DNA of 64,000 nucleotides. It comes from CAZEHS01 sp964424355. GTDB lineage: Bacteria > Bacillota > Clostridia > Peptostreptococcales > Acidaminobacteraceae. Positions 42,092 to 50,874 of this stretch are shown piece after piece. The notes below the pieces were generated by a model. That model was not told where the DNA came from, did no database searches, and saw only the letters and a list, made by a program, of their open reading frames with translations. Numbering within the stretch: position 1 is the first letter of the stretch; every line of letters begins with the position of its first letter. The DNA lies in assembly GCA_964424355.1 (NCBI GenBank), contig CAYRIO010000006.1:1-64000 (forward strand). Reading direction: 5' to 3'. The position numbers and the translations under genes were made by a program.

Positions 42092-44002
42092 TCACTTCAT
42101 ACGGGCATGGAGGTCTTCCAGATATTCCTGACGCTCCATCTTGTTGAGGAGCGCGTCTTCCAGGGCATCCTTCTTTTCTGTCAGCGCCTGCAGTTTCACG
42201 AAATCCGTGGCATGCAGGGATAACTCCGCGTCAACCGCGGCAAGCTGGGCTTCCAGTGCGGCAATTTCAGCGGCCATCGTATCGTATTCAACCTGTTCCT
42301 TGTAGGTGAATTTCAGCTTCTTGCCGTGCGCAGCGGCGGAGGCTTCAGCCGTTTTTTGCGGGCGCGGGGCGGAGGCGGCACTTTCAGCCTGGACGGTCTC
42401 CAGATATTTCCGATAATCCACGGTATCCGAATAGTTGCCGGTATGAATGAGGATTTCCCCATTGCCTTCAAACGAAAAGATTCGGTTGCAGATCCGGTCC
42501 AGGAAGTACCGGTCATGGGAGACGGTAATCACCACGCCGCCGAATTCATCGATGAAATTCTCCAGGACGGTGAGGGTGTCGATATCCAGATCGTTGGTGG
42601 GCTCGTCCAAAATCAGCACATTGGGGGCCAGCATCAGCATTTTCAAGAAATACAGCCGCCGCCGTTCGCCGCCGGAAAGCTTGGCGATATAGGTGTACTG
42701 CATCTCCCCGGTGAACAGGAACTTCTCCATCATCTGGGAGGCGGTGATCTTGCTGCCATCCGCCGTGGTGACGAATTCTGCGGTATCCCGGATGTATTCG
42801 ATGGCCCGCAGGGTGGGATCCATATCCTCGGATACCTGGGAGATGTAGCTGATCTTCACCGTGGGCCCCAGGTCCACATGACCCGTGTCCGGGGCAAGCT
42901 GCCCCGTCAGGAGATTGAGCAGGGTGGATTTGCCCATGCCGTTGTTGCCGATGATGCCGATCCGGTCCTCTCTTAAAAAAGTGTAGGAAAAATCACGGAT
43001 CAGGAGCCTGTCCCCGAAGCGCTTGGAGAGATGGGAGGCCTCCATGATCTTCCGGCCCAGTCGGGATCCTGCAACGGAAATTTCCACATCGGCATCGGTG
43101 TAATTGAAGCCGGAGTCCTTCAACTCTTCAAACCGCTGGATCCGGGCTTTCTGTTTGGTGGTTCGGGCCTTGGCGCCCTTACGGATCCATTCCAGCTCGC
43201 TCTTATACAGGCTTTCCCGCTTCCGCTCGATGGTGGACTGTTCAATGCGCCGTTCCAAGCGCTTCTCTACGAAATAGCTGTAGTTTCCCTGATACGAGAA
43301 AAGGAAGCCATGGTCCAGCTCAATGGTCCGGTTCACCACCCGGTCCAGGAAATACCGGTCATGGGTCACCATAATCAGGGCCCCCTTCCGGGTTCTCAGG
43401 TGGTTCTCCAGCCAATCGATGATTTCGTTGTCCATATGGTTGGTGGGCTCATCCAAAATCAGGAGGTCACAGGGGGATATCAGGGCGCTGGCCAGGGCCA
43501 CCCGCTTTTTCTGCCCGCCGGAGAGGGTCCCCATTGCTGCGTCGAAATCGTGAACGCCTAAACGGGTGAGGATGGTCTTCACCTGGCTTTCCAGTTCCCA
43601 GGCATTGGTGAGGTTCATCTGGGAAGTGAGCTTCAATAACCGCTCCTGCAGGGCGGCATCCTGGGGATGTTTTTCCACGGATTCCAGGGTTTCTTCGTAT
43701 TCCCGCACCAGGGCGATGGTCGGGGAGTCACTCTTAAAGACCTGCTGCAGGATGGTGGCCTGTGGATCGAACTCCGGGTCCTGGGGCAGGTATTCGATCT
43801 TCATAGGGTTCAGGAAGGTGGAGACCGTTCCCGCGTCTGGGCCGTCTATTCCGGCTAAAATCCTGAGGAAGCTGGATTTTCCCGTGCCGTTGATGCCGAT
43901 GAGACCGATCTTGTCGGTGTCGGCTATATTCAGGGTGATATCATTGAAAAGGGTGCGGATACCATAGGTTTTCGTGATGTTTTCAGCTGCCAGCAGATTC
44001 AT
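42092..44002 (-). CDS. uup: ABC-F family ATPase (Uup-like)
   Basis: Protein of 636 residues with two nucleotide-binding domains and no membrane segment. The first has Walker A GINGTGKSS and signature TLSGGQKKRVALASAL; the second has GNNGMGKST and KLSGGERRRLYFL. Both Walker B motifs read LILDEPTN. A linker (KSELEWIRKGAKARTTKQKA) separates them, and a C-terminal coiled coil (VEYDTMAAEIAALEAQLAAV) ends it, as in Uup. ABC-F proteins act on ribosomes or DNA-linked processes; ribosome rescue or antibiotic protection is possible. It diverges from the T-box-ilvA unit. Confidence 0.92.
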   Translation of the reverse strand: MNLLAAENITKTYGIRTLFNDITLNIADTDKIGLIGINGTGKSSFLRILAGIDGPDAGTVSTFLNPMKIEYLPQDPEFDPQATILQQVFKSDSPTIALVREYEETLESVEKHPQDAALQERLLKLTSQMNLTNAWELESQVKTILTRLGVHDFDAAMGTLSGGQKKRVALASALISPCDLLILDEPTNHMDNEIIDWLENHLRTRKGALIMVTHDRYFLDRVVNRTIELDHGFLFSYQGNYSYFVEKRLERRIEQSTIERKRESLYKSELEWIRKGAKARTTKQKARIQRFEELKDSGFNYTDADVEISVAGSRLGRKIMEASHLSKRFGDRLLIRDFSYTFLREDRIGIIGNNGMGKSTLLNLLTGQLAPDTGHVDLGPTVKISYISQVSEDMDPTLRAIEYIRDTAEFVTTADGSKITASQMMEKFLFTGEMQYTYIAKLSGGERRRLYFLKMLMLAPNVLILDEPTNDLDIDTLTVLENFIDEFGGVVITVSHDRYFLDRICNRIFSFEGNGEILIHTGNYSDTVDYRKYLETVQAESAASAPRPQKTAEASAAAHGKKLKFTYKEQVEYDTMAAEIAALEAQLAAVDAELSLHATDFVKLQALTEKKDALEDALLNKMERQEYLEDLHARMK

Positions 44003-44143
44003 AAGGGCTCCTTCGTTACACAGATCGGTTCTTGCGGGGATTCTCAGGTCATTTTATCATAAACCGGAGGGCACATCCACTGAGGGCCATTGGTGAAAAG
44101 TGTGGAATGATTCAAAATAATCAATCAATTTACACGGAAAGCC

Positions 44144-44172
44144 TTGACGGGCATCCGGGAGCCTGTTAGAAT
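44144..44172 (+). promoter_or_regulatory. Sigma-A promoter of the T-box-ilvA transcript
   Basis: TTGACG (44144-44149) and TAGAAT (44167-44172) are separated by 17 bases with an extended -10 TG at 44164-44165. Confidence 0.75.
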
Positions 44173-44178
44173 CAATTC

Positions 44179-44440
44179 AATTACATGAAAGCAGGCGTTG
44201 ATGGAGACGCTGCTCCGAATCAATCGGAACCAGAGAGCCGGGATAGGTGGAAACCGGCACCGATGCGGCGTAGAAATCCCTCCTGAGCTGTTGTTCTGAA
44301 TGCAGTAAGAGCAACCGGTAGGCCCCGTTACAGGCCTGGGTTTGCAAGAACCGAGAATGAGTGCCTGCGTGAGCGGGAACAAAGGTGGTACCACGGGAAT
44401 CATAACCCGTCCTTTAAGTGATTAGAGGACGGTTTTTTTT
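44179..44440 (+). promoter_or_regulatory. T-box leader with isoleucine specifier
   Basis: The conserved T-box core AAGGTGGTACCACGGG lies at 44382-44397, with the UGGU bulge that pairs with the tRNA acceptor end. Upstream, stem I contains AGAGAGCC and the specifier context GAAATCCCTCCTGAGC, giving codon ATC (44276-44278), isoleucine. A terminator follows: CCGTCCT (44407-44413) pairs with AGGACGG (44426-44432) and eight T. Uncharged tRNA-Ile would favour the antiterminator and allow ilvA to be read. Boundaries are approximate. Confidence 0.92.
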
Positions 44441-44509
44441 GTTGTCAACATACAGGAGAGAATGCCGGAACCAGCGTGTGACCGGCTGAAGAGATGAAGG
44501 GAGCTAACC

Positions 44510-45751
44510 ATGACAGAGGCATTGGCACGGGTACAGGAAGTGATGACAGAGGAATTGTCCCTGGAAACAATCCAGGAAGCGGCTAAACGGCTAAAGGGCC
44601 TGATCAAGGAAACGCCCCTGATTGCCAGCCCGGTTTTCAGCGAGGAATCCGGCAACAACGTATGGCTGAAACCTGAAAATCTGCAGCTGACCGGTGCCTA
44701 TAAGGTCCGGGGGGCTTACAACAAGATCCTCAGCCTGACAGAGGCGGAGCGCAAACGGGGCATCATCACCGCTTCGGCCGGCAACCACGCCCAGGGAGTC
44801 GCCTTGGCGGCAGCTCAGCTGGGCGTGCAGGCAACCATTGTGATGCCCTGCACGACACCGCTGATCAAAGTGGAAGCCACCCGGAATTACGGGGCCCACG
44901 TGGTCCTGCATGGGAATATGTTCGATGAGGCCTCCAAGGAAGCCTATCGTCTGGAACAGGCCAAAGGCCTGGTGTTCGTGCATCCCTTCGATGATCCGGC
45001 GGTCATGGCGGGGCAGGGGACCATCGGGCTTGAAATTTTTGAAGAATTGCCCGAGGTGGACGCGGTCCTGGTACCGGTGGGGGGCGGCGGCCTCATCAGC
45101 GGCATTGCGGTGGCGCTGAAAACCCTGAATCCCCGGATCCGCATCATCGGTGTGGAGCCGGAGGGGGCCATGGCCATGAAGAAATCCTTCGTTGCGGGCA
45201 GATTGGTGACCCTGGACCATGTGGACACCATCGCCGACGGGGTGGCGGTCAAGGTGCCCGGTGCCCTCACCTACGAGATCGCCCGGCACTGGGTGGACGA
45301 GATCATCACCGTCAACGATTACGACCTCATGGATGCCATGCTGCAGCTCTTGGAAAAGCACAAGCTTATCGCCGAGAACGCCGGGGTGCTTTCCCTGGCT
45401 GGGTTGAACAAGCTGAACTGCACCGGCAAGAACATCGTCTCCATCGTCAGCGGCGGCAATGTGGATGTCATGACGATCTCTTCGATGATCAATAAGGGGT
45501 TGGTGATGCGGGGCCGCATCTTCAGCTTCGCCGTAGATTTGCCGGATACACCGGGGCAGCTGGTAAAGGTCAGCGAGATCCTGGCAAAAAACAGCGCCAA
45601 TGTCATCAAGCTGGACCACAACCAGTTCAGTGTGCTGGACCGTTTCCACAACGTGACCCTGAAGGTGACCATTGAAGCGAATGGGCACAAGCATATCGAG
45701 GATATCACCCGGGCCATGGCGGCTGAGGGCTATGAGATCCGGGCGGTGTAG
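44510..45751 (+). CDS. ilvA: Threonine ammonia-lyase with C-terminal ACT domain
   Basis: Protein of 413 residues. The PLP lysine is Lys65 in TGAYKVRGAY. The glycine-rich phosphate loop VPVGGGGLISG is present, and the C-terminal ACT domain (about 335-413) begins near FSFAVDLPDTPGQLVK. It converts threonine to 2-oxobutyrate. Its length matches the single-ACT form often called catabolic, but control by an isoleucine T-box shows that the cell uses it for isoleucine synthesis. GAAGGGAG precedes the ATG. A terminator follows. Confidence 0.94.
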   Translation: MTEALARVQEVMTEELSLETIQEAAKRLKGLIKETPLIASPVFSEESGNNVWLKPENLQLTGAYKVRGAYNKILSLTEAERKRGIITASAGNHAQGVALAAAQLGVQATIVMPCTTPLIKVEATRNYGAHVVLHGNMFDEASKEAYRLEQAKGLVFVHPFDDPAVMAGQGTIGLEIFEELPEVDAVLVPVGGGGLISGIAVALKTLNPRIRIIGVEPEGAMAMKKSFVAGRLVTLDHVDTIADGVAVKVPGALTYEIARHWVDEIITVNDYDLMDAMLQLLEKHKLIAENAGVLSLAGLNKLNCTGKNIVSIVSGGNVDVMTISSMINKGLVMRGRIFSFAVDLPDTPGQLVKVSEILAKNSANVIKLDHNQFSVLDRFHNVTLKVTIEANGHKHIEDITRAMAAEGYEIRAV

Positions 45752-45768
45752 AGAGGTCAGCATAAATC

Positions 45769-45816
45769 AGAACCCACTGAGGCGCAACAAGCTGCGGATC
45801 AGTGGGTTCTTTATTT
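45769..45816 (+). terminator. Terminator after ilvA
   Basis: A perfect 12-base-pair outer stem AGAACCCACTGA (45769-45780) pairs with 45799-45810, and an inner GC-rich helix lies in the loop. TTATTT follows. Confidence 0.75.
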
Positions 45817-45833
45817 GCGGCTGTTCAGCCCCG

Positions 45834-46586
45834 TTATTTTTCAACCTTCCGTGCATGGATCACAAACCGTCCGTCGTCGATTTCGTAGGTGCATGTGATC
45901 AATGTCAGGACTTTGTCCGTGGGCTTCAACACGATGTCCGAGGGATACATGGATTTATGTTGCCGGGTGGTGATGAACTTCATGAAGTCATCGTCGTCAG
46001 TGAAATCGGTGGGGATGAGGTCCAGGGTTGCCGGTGAAATATAGGCCGAGAAAATCTCCCACTGGGTATCCTCATAGAGTGTGCTGTAGGTGAAAATCCG
46101 GTTGGCTTCATAAAAATCCTTCTTTTTATAGAGCTTCAGGGTGCCGAACATCGTGCCGTTCTTCATATTATGCCCATAAATGATGGTGTGGCGGTTTGTA
46201 GCGTCCCCGGCGTTCCGATAATCCATGAAGAGGGTTCCAGGGTCGTATGGCTTCCGGTTGAGGTCCCGGTGAAGGTAATAATCATTATTCAGGGATTTAG
46301 CCACCGGATAATCCACCTTGGTGTGCGGCAGGTTAAGCCACCCCACCACATCCTTGTTCTGAGCCAGCAGGTCGGTGAACCGTTCCTGAATGACCAGGGG
46401 GGCGGGTGCTTCGGCGGGGGCAGGCTCCGGCGCTTTTGGAGCAGGCGCTGGAACGGCTGGCGGCGGTGCTGGTATGGGCACAGTTTGCTGCGGAGCGGCT
46501 GGCTGCAGGGCCAGATACATCCCCCCTGCTGTGATGAACAGTGCCAGCAAAACCCCTGCAACCACGACTATTTTCTTGTTTTTCAT
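45834..46586 (-). CDS. Class B sortase
   Basis: Protein of 250 residues. An N-terminal membrane anchor (KKIVVVAGVLLALFITAGG) is followed by a Pro/Ala/Glu-rich linker (residues 29-64) and the sortase B fold: NKDVVGWLNLPHTKVDYPV, TIIYGHNMKNGTMFG with His139, TLITCTYE with Cys232 and Arg240. Sortases join surface proteins to the cell wall or pili. The ATG at 46586 has AAGGTGA five bases upstream; the frame is open to 46718 but without a site. No LPXTG-like substrate gene is adjacent. It diverges from the DUF2157 gene. Confidence 0.92.
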   Translation of the reverse strand: MKNKKIVVVAGVLLALFITAGGMYLALQPAAPQQTVPIPAPPPAVPAPAPKAPEPAPAEAPAPLVIQERFTDLLAQNKDVVGWLNLPHTKVDYPVAKSLNNDYYLHRDLNRKPYDPGTLFMDYRNAGDATNRHTIIYGHNMKNGTMFGTLKLYKKKDFYEANRIFTYSTLYEDTQWEIFSAYISPATLDLIPTDFTDDDDFMKFITTRQHKSMYPSDIVLKPTDKVLTLITCTYEIDDGRFVIHARKVEK

Positions 46587-46696
46587 AGAATCACCTTCCG
46601 TCAGGGGAGGAATCGGTTTGCGCTTAGAGTTACCGATTCTGGGGTATACATCAGACGAAAACAAAAAACCAGCTCTCAAAAGGAGGGGGGATTTAC

Positions 46697-47773
46697 TTGG
46701 ATAAACGAGAGATTTCAAAATCCCGGATGACTTTCCTGAAGGATCAGTCGGCAGCTTGGCAGCAGGCGGATCTGATCGGGGAAGACGCTCGGAATGGCAT
46801 TTTGGAGTTGTACAGCGTCAAAAGCCTTAACTTCGTGAAGGTAGTCCTAACGATTGGTGCTCTGCTGGTGGGGCTTGGCATCCTGAGCTTCATTGCAAGC
46901 AATTGGGACGCCATGAGCAAGCTGGCCAAACTCCTGGTCATCATCGGCATGTATGCCGCCGTCAACGGTGTGGGATACCGGGCAATGACGAAGTACCCTA
47001 AAACGGCTCGGAGCCTTATCTATCTGGGGGTGCTGATTTACGGCGCCGGCATTTTTCTGATCGGGCAGACGTTCAATCTGGGCGGGGATTTCACCAATGC
47101 CTTCCTGTTGTGGGGCGCAGGCATTTTGCCCCTCGCCTGGCTTTACAAGGATATGATCGTCTATATCTTCGCCCAGGTGGTCCTGCTGGTATTCGTGATG
47201 AGCAGCTTTGACTCGGGCTGGTGGAATATTTGGATCCTGCCGGTAGTGGCAGGGCTCTATGCCCTCAACACCCAGATGGCTGACAGTAAGATCGGGACGT
47301 TCTTCAACAACCTGGTGCTGTTTGCGGGGGCAGGGTATTTCCTGATCAACCTGGATGTGGACGGCCTGGTGGCGGCAGGGCTCTATCTGGCATTAGGGGC
47401 ACTGCTGTATGCGGTGAGGCTTCCGTATAACCGTGAAATATTCAAGTTCCAGGGGGGCTTGTGCTTTGGAATCGCCGGCCTGTTCATCACCGGGAAAAGC
47501 CTGTGGGCCCATTACCCGGTGTTCGGGGATGGCATCACGGCCAGTATTGTCTTTGCGGTGCTCTTCGTCCTCCTGCTCCTGGCTTATGTGCGGACAGGAA
47601 GTCTGATGGCATTGGTGTTTGTCTGCGCAACCATCCTACGATTCTATTTTGACACATTTTTTGATTTCATGCCCAAATCATTTTTCTTCATTATCGGTGG
47701 GCTGATCCTTCTGGGCTTTGGATTCTATTTCGAGCGGCTCAGAAACCGGAAAGGAGGGATTCTGAATGAATAA
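46697..47773 (+). CDS. DUF2157 membrane protein
   Basis: Protein of 358 residues. A cytosolic N-terminal helix region (residues 1-45) precedes about ten membrane helices. The first helix pair reads VLTIGALLVGLGILSFIASN and LAKLLVIIGMYAAVNG, the usual DUF2157 start. The family is uncharacterised and commonly paired with GDYXXLXY proteins, as here. The start is TTG at 46697 behind AGGAGGGGGG. It overlaps the next gene by 8 bases. An envelope role is the only thing that can be inferred. Confidence 0.88.
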   Translation: MDKREISKSRMTFLKDQSAAWQQADLIGEDARNGILELYSVKSLNFVKVVLTIGALLVGLGILSFIASNWDAMSKLAKLLVIIGMYAAVNGVGYRAMTKYPKTARSLIYLGVLIYGAGIFLIGQTFNLGGDFTNAFLLWGAGILPLAWLYKDMIVYIFAQVVLLVFVMSSFDSGWWNIWILPVVAGLYALNTQMADSKIGTFFNNLVLFAGAGYFLINLDVDGLVAAGLYLALGALLYAVRLPYNREIFKFQGGLCFGIAGLFITGKSLWAHYPVFGDGITASIVFAVLFVLLLLAYVRTGSLMALVFVCATILRFYFDTFFDFMPKSFFFIIGGLILLGFGFYFERLRNRKGGILNE

Positions 47774-48320
47774 CAGACCCCTCTTGAAATTCCTGATCTG
47801 TGTGGGGATTCCTCTGCTGATTCTCATGGGGATGACCATCACCCCGATGCTCACCATCCTGTACGGCCAGGAGATCCAGATCAAGACCAAGCCTGTGGAC
47901 CCCCGGGATGTCTTCAGAGGAGACCATGTGGTCCTCAGCTACGACATCAATGACATCGGGATCGATGCGGTTCCAGCCGTCTTCAAGGATGAGACCCAGA
48001 CCCAAAAGCACAGCAGTAAACCCCTGTATGTTCTTTTGAAGAAGGCAGGCGAATTTTACGTCGTTGATCATGCGGCCTTCGAGAAACCCTCTGAAGGGAT
48101 CTATCTCAAGGCGTACTTCCAGTATACCAACTGGCCCGCAGGGGCGGTATACCAGGGTCAGCCGAACATCACAGGGATTCATGTGACGTACAATCTGGAC
48201 CAGTATTTTGTTCCGGAGAACACAGGGACGTCCTTGGAATTCCTGTCCAGCAGAGGGCAGCTGACGGCGTTGGTTAAGGTTTGGAACGGCTATTCAACCC
48301 TGATCACTGTCAGACCATGA
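47766..48320 (+). CDS. GDYXXLXY-type membrane protein
   Basis: Protein of 184 residues. One N-terminal membrane span (LLKFLICVGIPLLILMGMTI) is followed by an extracytoplasmic domain with PVDPRDVFRGDHVVLSYDIN, where GDHVVLSY corresponds to the family motif GDYxxLxY. The family is of unknown function and nearly always encoded next to a DUF2157 protein, supporting a shared complex. It overlaps that gene by 8 bases. A terminator follows. Confidence 0.88.
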   Translation: MNNRPLLKFLICVGIPLLILMGMTITPMLTILYGQEIQIKTKPVDPRDVFRGDHVVLSYDINDIGIDAVPAVFKDETQTQKHSSKPLYVLLKKAGEFYVVDHAAFEKPSEGIYLKAYFQYTNWPAGAVYQGQPNITGIHVTYNLDQYFVPENTGTSLEFLSSRGQLTALVKVWNGYSTLITVRP

Positions 48321-48335
48321 CCGGGGAAGTGGGAG

Positions 48336-48370
48336 GGGAGTTCCCGTTGACAGCGGGGGCTCTCCCTTTT
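48336..48370 (+). terminator. Terminator after the GDYXXLXY gene
   Basis: GGGAG (48336-48340) pairs with CTCCC (48362-48366) and an inner CCCG/CGGG helix continues after a small loop. TTTT follows. Confidence 0.6.
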
Positions 48371-48473
48371 GGTGTGAAGGGGAATACGCAAGGCAGATTC
48401 GCCGAGGTGTCTTGCTGAACCCCCTTCCCTCTGATACGATGGATTCACAGAAAACAATCAGAGAGGAGCCACC

Positions 48474-49391
48474 GTGTCCATAACCCGTTCAAAAACCCAT
48501 ACTCCCCTGAGGGGATATCTATACGCCGCCGTCGCTTCGAGCCTGTATGCCTTGATTTCAGTTCTGGGCAAACTGGTTCTCCACGAAGGGACAGATCCCA
48601 TGGTTTTGATTTTCTATCAGTATGCCGTTTCATCGGTGGCCCTGTATATCGGCATCCGCTTGCTGCGGCCCCAGCTGCTCACAGTCAGCAGGGTGCAGCT
48701 GGGACAGCTGGGCATTCAGGGGATTGTCGGTGCCCTGGCCACCAACATCTGTTTTTATTTTGCGCTGCAGTACCTGAATGCGGGCATCACCTCCATGCTG
48801 CTGTTCACCAATCCCATTTTCGTCACCCTCTTCTTTGCCCTCACAGGCATAAAAATTCTGCGGGGCGTGAACTATATTGCCTTGGCCCTGGCCATGGTGG
48901 GTTCCGTTCTGGTGCTGGATGTTTTCCGTGCAGGGATGACAGGGTTACCTCTTCCGGGAATCCTGCTGGGGCTGGGAAGCGCTCTGACCTATGCCTTTTA
49001 CAACGTGTATGCGGATTTGAAAATGACGGCCATGAGTCCCTATACCGTCAGTCTTTATACCAATCTATACGGCCTGGCGGCCTCGGGCCTTTTGGTGGTA
49101 GCCCTGCATGGCGGGCTGCCGGTCATCAGCCTGCTGTCCTTTGTGTATATCCTGGGGATTGTCCTGATTGCCGGGATCATGCCGGTGGTGTTCTTTTATA
49201 AATCCGTGGCCCTCATCGGTGCGGAGCGCACCAGCATCGTTGCCACATTGGAACTCCCCTTCACACTGATTGTCGCATTTCTGGTGCTGGGGGAGCAACT
49301 GAATGGCATACAGGGCATTGGCGTACTGCTGGTGTTGGGGGCTGCGGTTTTCCTGCACTGGGGAGATCGGCAATCGCCTGGGAAAGCATGA
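48474..49391 (+). CDS. EamA/DMT-superfamily transporter
   Basis: Protein of 305 residues with ten hydrophobic helices in two EamA repeats (AAVASSLYALISVLGKLVLH in the first; LLGLGSALTYAFYNVYADLK in the second). The C-terminal motif LELPFTLIVAFLVLGEQL is typical. The substrate is not known. The start is GTG at 48474, preceded by GAGAGGAG. It is unrelated in detail to the EamA protein at 18.3 kb and is a single-gene unit. Confidence 0.9.
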   Translation: MSITRSKTHTPLRGYLYAAVASSLYALISVLGKLVLHEGTDPMVLIFYQYAVSSVALYIGIRLLRPQLLTVSRVQLGQLGIQGIVGALATNICFYFALQYLNAGITSMLLFTNPIFVTLFFALTGIKILRGVNYIALALAMVGSVLVLDVFRAGMTGLPLPGILLGLGSALTYAFYNVYADLKMTAMSPYTVSLYTNLYGLAASGLLVVALHGGLPVISLLSFVYILGIVLIAGIMPVVFFYKSVALIGAERTSIVATLELPFTLIVAFLVLGEQLNGIQGIGVLLVLGAAVFLHWGDRQSPGKA

Positions 49392-49398
49392 TAAAATG

Positions 49399-49430
49399 CC
49401 TCGTCCGGTAATCCGGCGGGGTATTTTTTA
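49399..49430 (+). terminator. Terminator after the EamA gene
   Basis: CCTCGTCCGG (49399-49408) pairs with CCGGCGGGG (49413-49421) with one bulge and one G-U pair, followed by TATTTTTT. Confidence 0.65.
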
Positions 49431-49681
49431 TGGAATCAACACCCGTATAAGAAAAATCTGTAAATACCCCCAGGTTTAGAATGTCACATTATTGGAAGGC
49501 GTGGGCGTTTAATCATAAATACACGGAAATCGTTTTGACCTATACTTTAAGACAGAGACAGAGACAGATAGGAAAAAGCACAGATTCAGGTGCGGGAAAC
49601 CGCCGTGGATCTTATTTTTTCTATCCTGCGTATCGTGAGCCGACAGTGGGGGGAAGGATGATGTTCGGGGGAGGGTTTGAT

Positions 49682-49858
49682 ATGAACAGAAAATTCTTTT
49701 TTGAAAGTGAAGATGGAAGCTATAAGGTTCCGTTGAGCGAAGAATTGTTTATAAAGAACTATGAGTACTTTCATGGCATGGGGATCTATGATGAATCAGC
49801 GTGCCAGGAAAAAGCCCTGCTCACCACTGGTTTTCGGAGGATCGGTTCCGAGGAATGA
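49682..49858 (+). CDS. Small hypothetical protein of 58 residues
   Basis: I do not recognise this protein. It reads MNRKFFFESEDGSYKVPLSE and continues with aromatic, acidic sequence including one cysteine (YDESACQEK). GGGGGAGGG (49667-49675) ends 6 bases before the ATG at 49682, which decides the start; the frame is open upstream to 49481, where the 290-base gap 49392-49681 holds short GACAGA repeats (49551-49568) and no other gene. The next two small genes follow at 42- and 21-base gaps, so the three may form one transcript. Confidence 0.6.
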   Translation: MNRKFFFESEDGSYKVPLSEELFIKNYEYFHGMGIYDESACQEKALLTTGFRRIGSEE

Positions 49859-49900
49859 AAGCCGGGCGTTTATTTTGGGTCATTTTAGGGGGAGGATACG

Positions 49901-50296
49901 ATGTACAACATCGAGGTAACGGATTACGGCATGAAGCACACCTTCAGCGGGGTTCTGGATGACAGGGAATTGGAGCGGTGGAACGCGGAGTCCAAGCAGG
50001 TTCTTTCCTCTTTCAGCCGTCCTTTCAATATGGTTTTGGATATCCGGGAAGCCAAGCCCTTGGGGGATCGTGCCGAGGGGATCTTTTGCGAAGGGATCAG
50101 TCTCATTGAAACGTATGGCGTAAAACGCCGCGCGATCATCATGGAAAACCCCGTCGTGACGGAACAGGTGCGGAGAATCTCCAAATTCGCCCATGTCACG
50201 CATAAGGAGCGGTATATTGATGCCGTGACCAGCCGAAATTGGAATAAAATCAGCCGGGACTGGGTTATCTCAGGCATCGACCCAGATCGGCTATAG
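49901..50296 (+). CDS. STAS/SpoIIAA-like small protein
   Basis: Protein of 131 residues. The central pattern FNMVLDIREAKPLGDRAEGI, followed by helix-strand alternation (RRAIIMENPVVTEQVRRISK), has the look of a STAS/SpoIIAA-like fold with a strand, loop and helix after the aspartate. No phosphorylatable serine at the usual place can be claimed. Such proteins can be targets of SpoIIE-type phosphatases, one of which lies at 30.7 kb, but this link is speculative. AGGGGGAGG precedes the ATG. Confidence 0.6.
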   Translation: MYNIEVTDYGMKHTFSGVLDDRELERWNAESKQVLSSFSRPFNMVLDIREAKPLGDRAEGIFCEGISLIETYGVKRRAIIMENPVVTEQVRRISKFAHVTHKERYIDAVTSRNWNKISRDWVISGIDPDRL

Positions 50297-50317
50297 TGAC
50301 GATAAGAGAGGCATCCC

Positions 50318-50716
50318 ATGAATCTTAAACACCTGATGAGTATGAAGAACAGCAAACTGGTTGTAAAAGCGCTCTCCTATGAAGGGGCAGATGATCTGTT
50401 GCGCTGTCATATCTGTCATCTGAATAACGAGATTACAATCCTGCAGGAAAGCTATGATGAAGTGAGTGATATTCTTGAAAACGGGAAGATTTCCTCCGGT
50501 GTCCGGTCTGCGGAACGGGAACTGGAAGAAATCAATCTGCAGTTAAAAGAAAAATTCCATCAGCTGCATCATACCACCGCGCTTCTGGCGGATTTGGAGA
50601 GCTCTTTCGGCATGGAGGATATAACCGACCGGGAGAGTCCGGACATTGAACCGGATGCGGGGGGCAAGAAAATTCCTCTGAAGAGAACGTTGGGTTTTGA
50701 GTCTGCATCCGAGTGA
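50318..50716 (+). CDS. Small coiled-coil protein with CHIC motif
   Basis: Protein of 132 residues without a known family. The segment LLRCHICHLNNEITILQESY holds a CxxC pair, followed by a long charged helix (ILENGKISSGVRSAERELEE, INLQLKEKFHQLHHTTALLA) that should form a coiled coil. The tail is acidic, then basic. AGAGAGG precedes the ATG. It follows the STAS-like gene by 21 bases and has its own terminator. Confidence 0.6.
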   Translation: MNLKHLMSMKNSKLVVKALSYEGADDLLRCHICHLNNEITILQESYDEVSDILENGKISSGVRSAERELEEINLQLKEKFHQLHHTTALLADLESSFGMEDITDRESPDIEPDAGGKKIPLKRTLGFESASE

Positions 50717-50755
50717 CAAAGGGTTTGAATAGCTTCAGACAGTGGTGAGAGCGAC

Positions 50756-50793
50756 AGCTGCAGGCCTATATTCCTATGCCTGCAGCTATTTTG
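50756..50793 (+). terminator. Terminator after the coiled-coil gene
   Basis: A perfect 10-base-pair stem AGCTGCAGGC (50756-50765) pairs with 50778-50787, followed by ATTTTGTT. Confidence 0.75.
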
Positions 50794-50874
50794 TTGCATC
50801 ACGCAGGATTCGCCGACACGATGTCGAATAGAATCCCTTATAGAAGCAACGGCATCAGCTGGAGGAGGATCATG

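Noticed and set aside
49551..49572. Short GACAGA tandem repeats
   Set aside because: About three imperfect units only, too few to treat as a functional repeat array.
49550..49665. Possible cyclic-di-GMP or cobalamin riboswitch before the 58-residue gene
   Set aside because: GGGAAACCGCCG recalled riboswitch cores, but the conserved loops of the known classes are missing.
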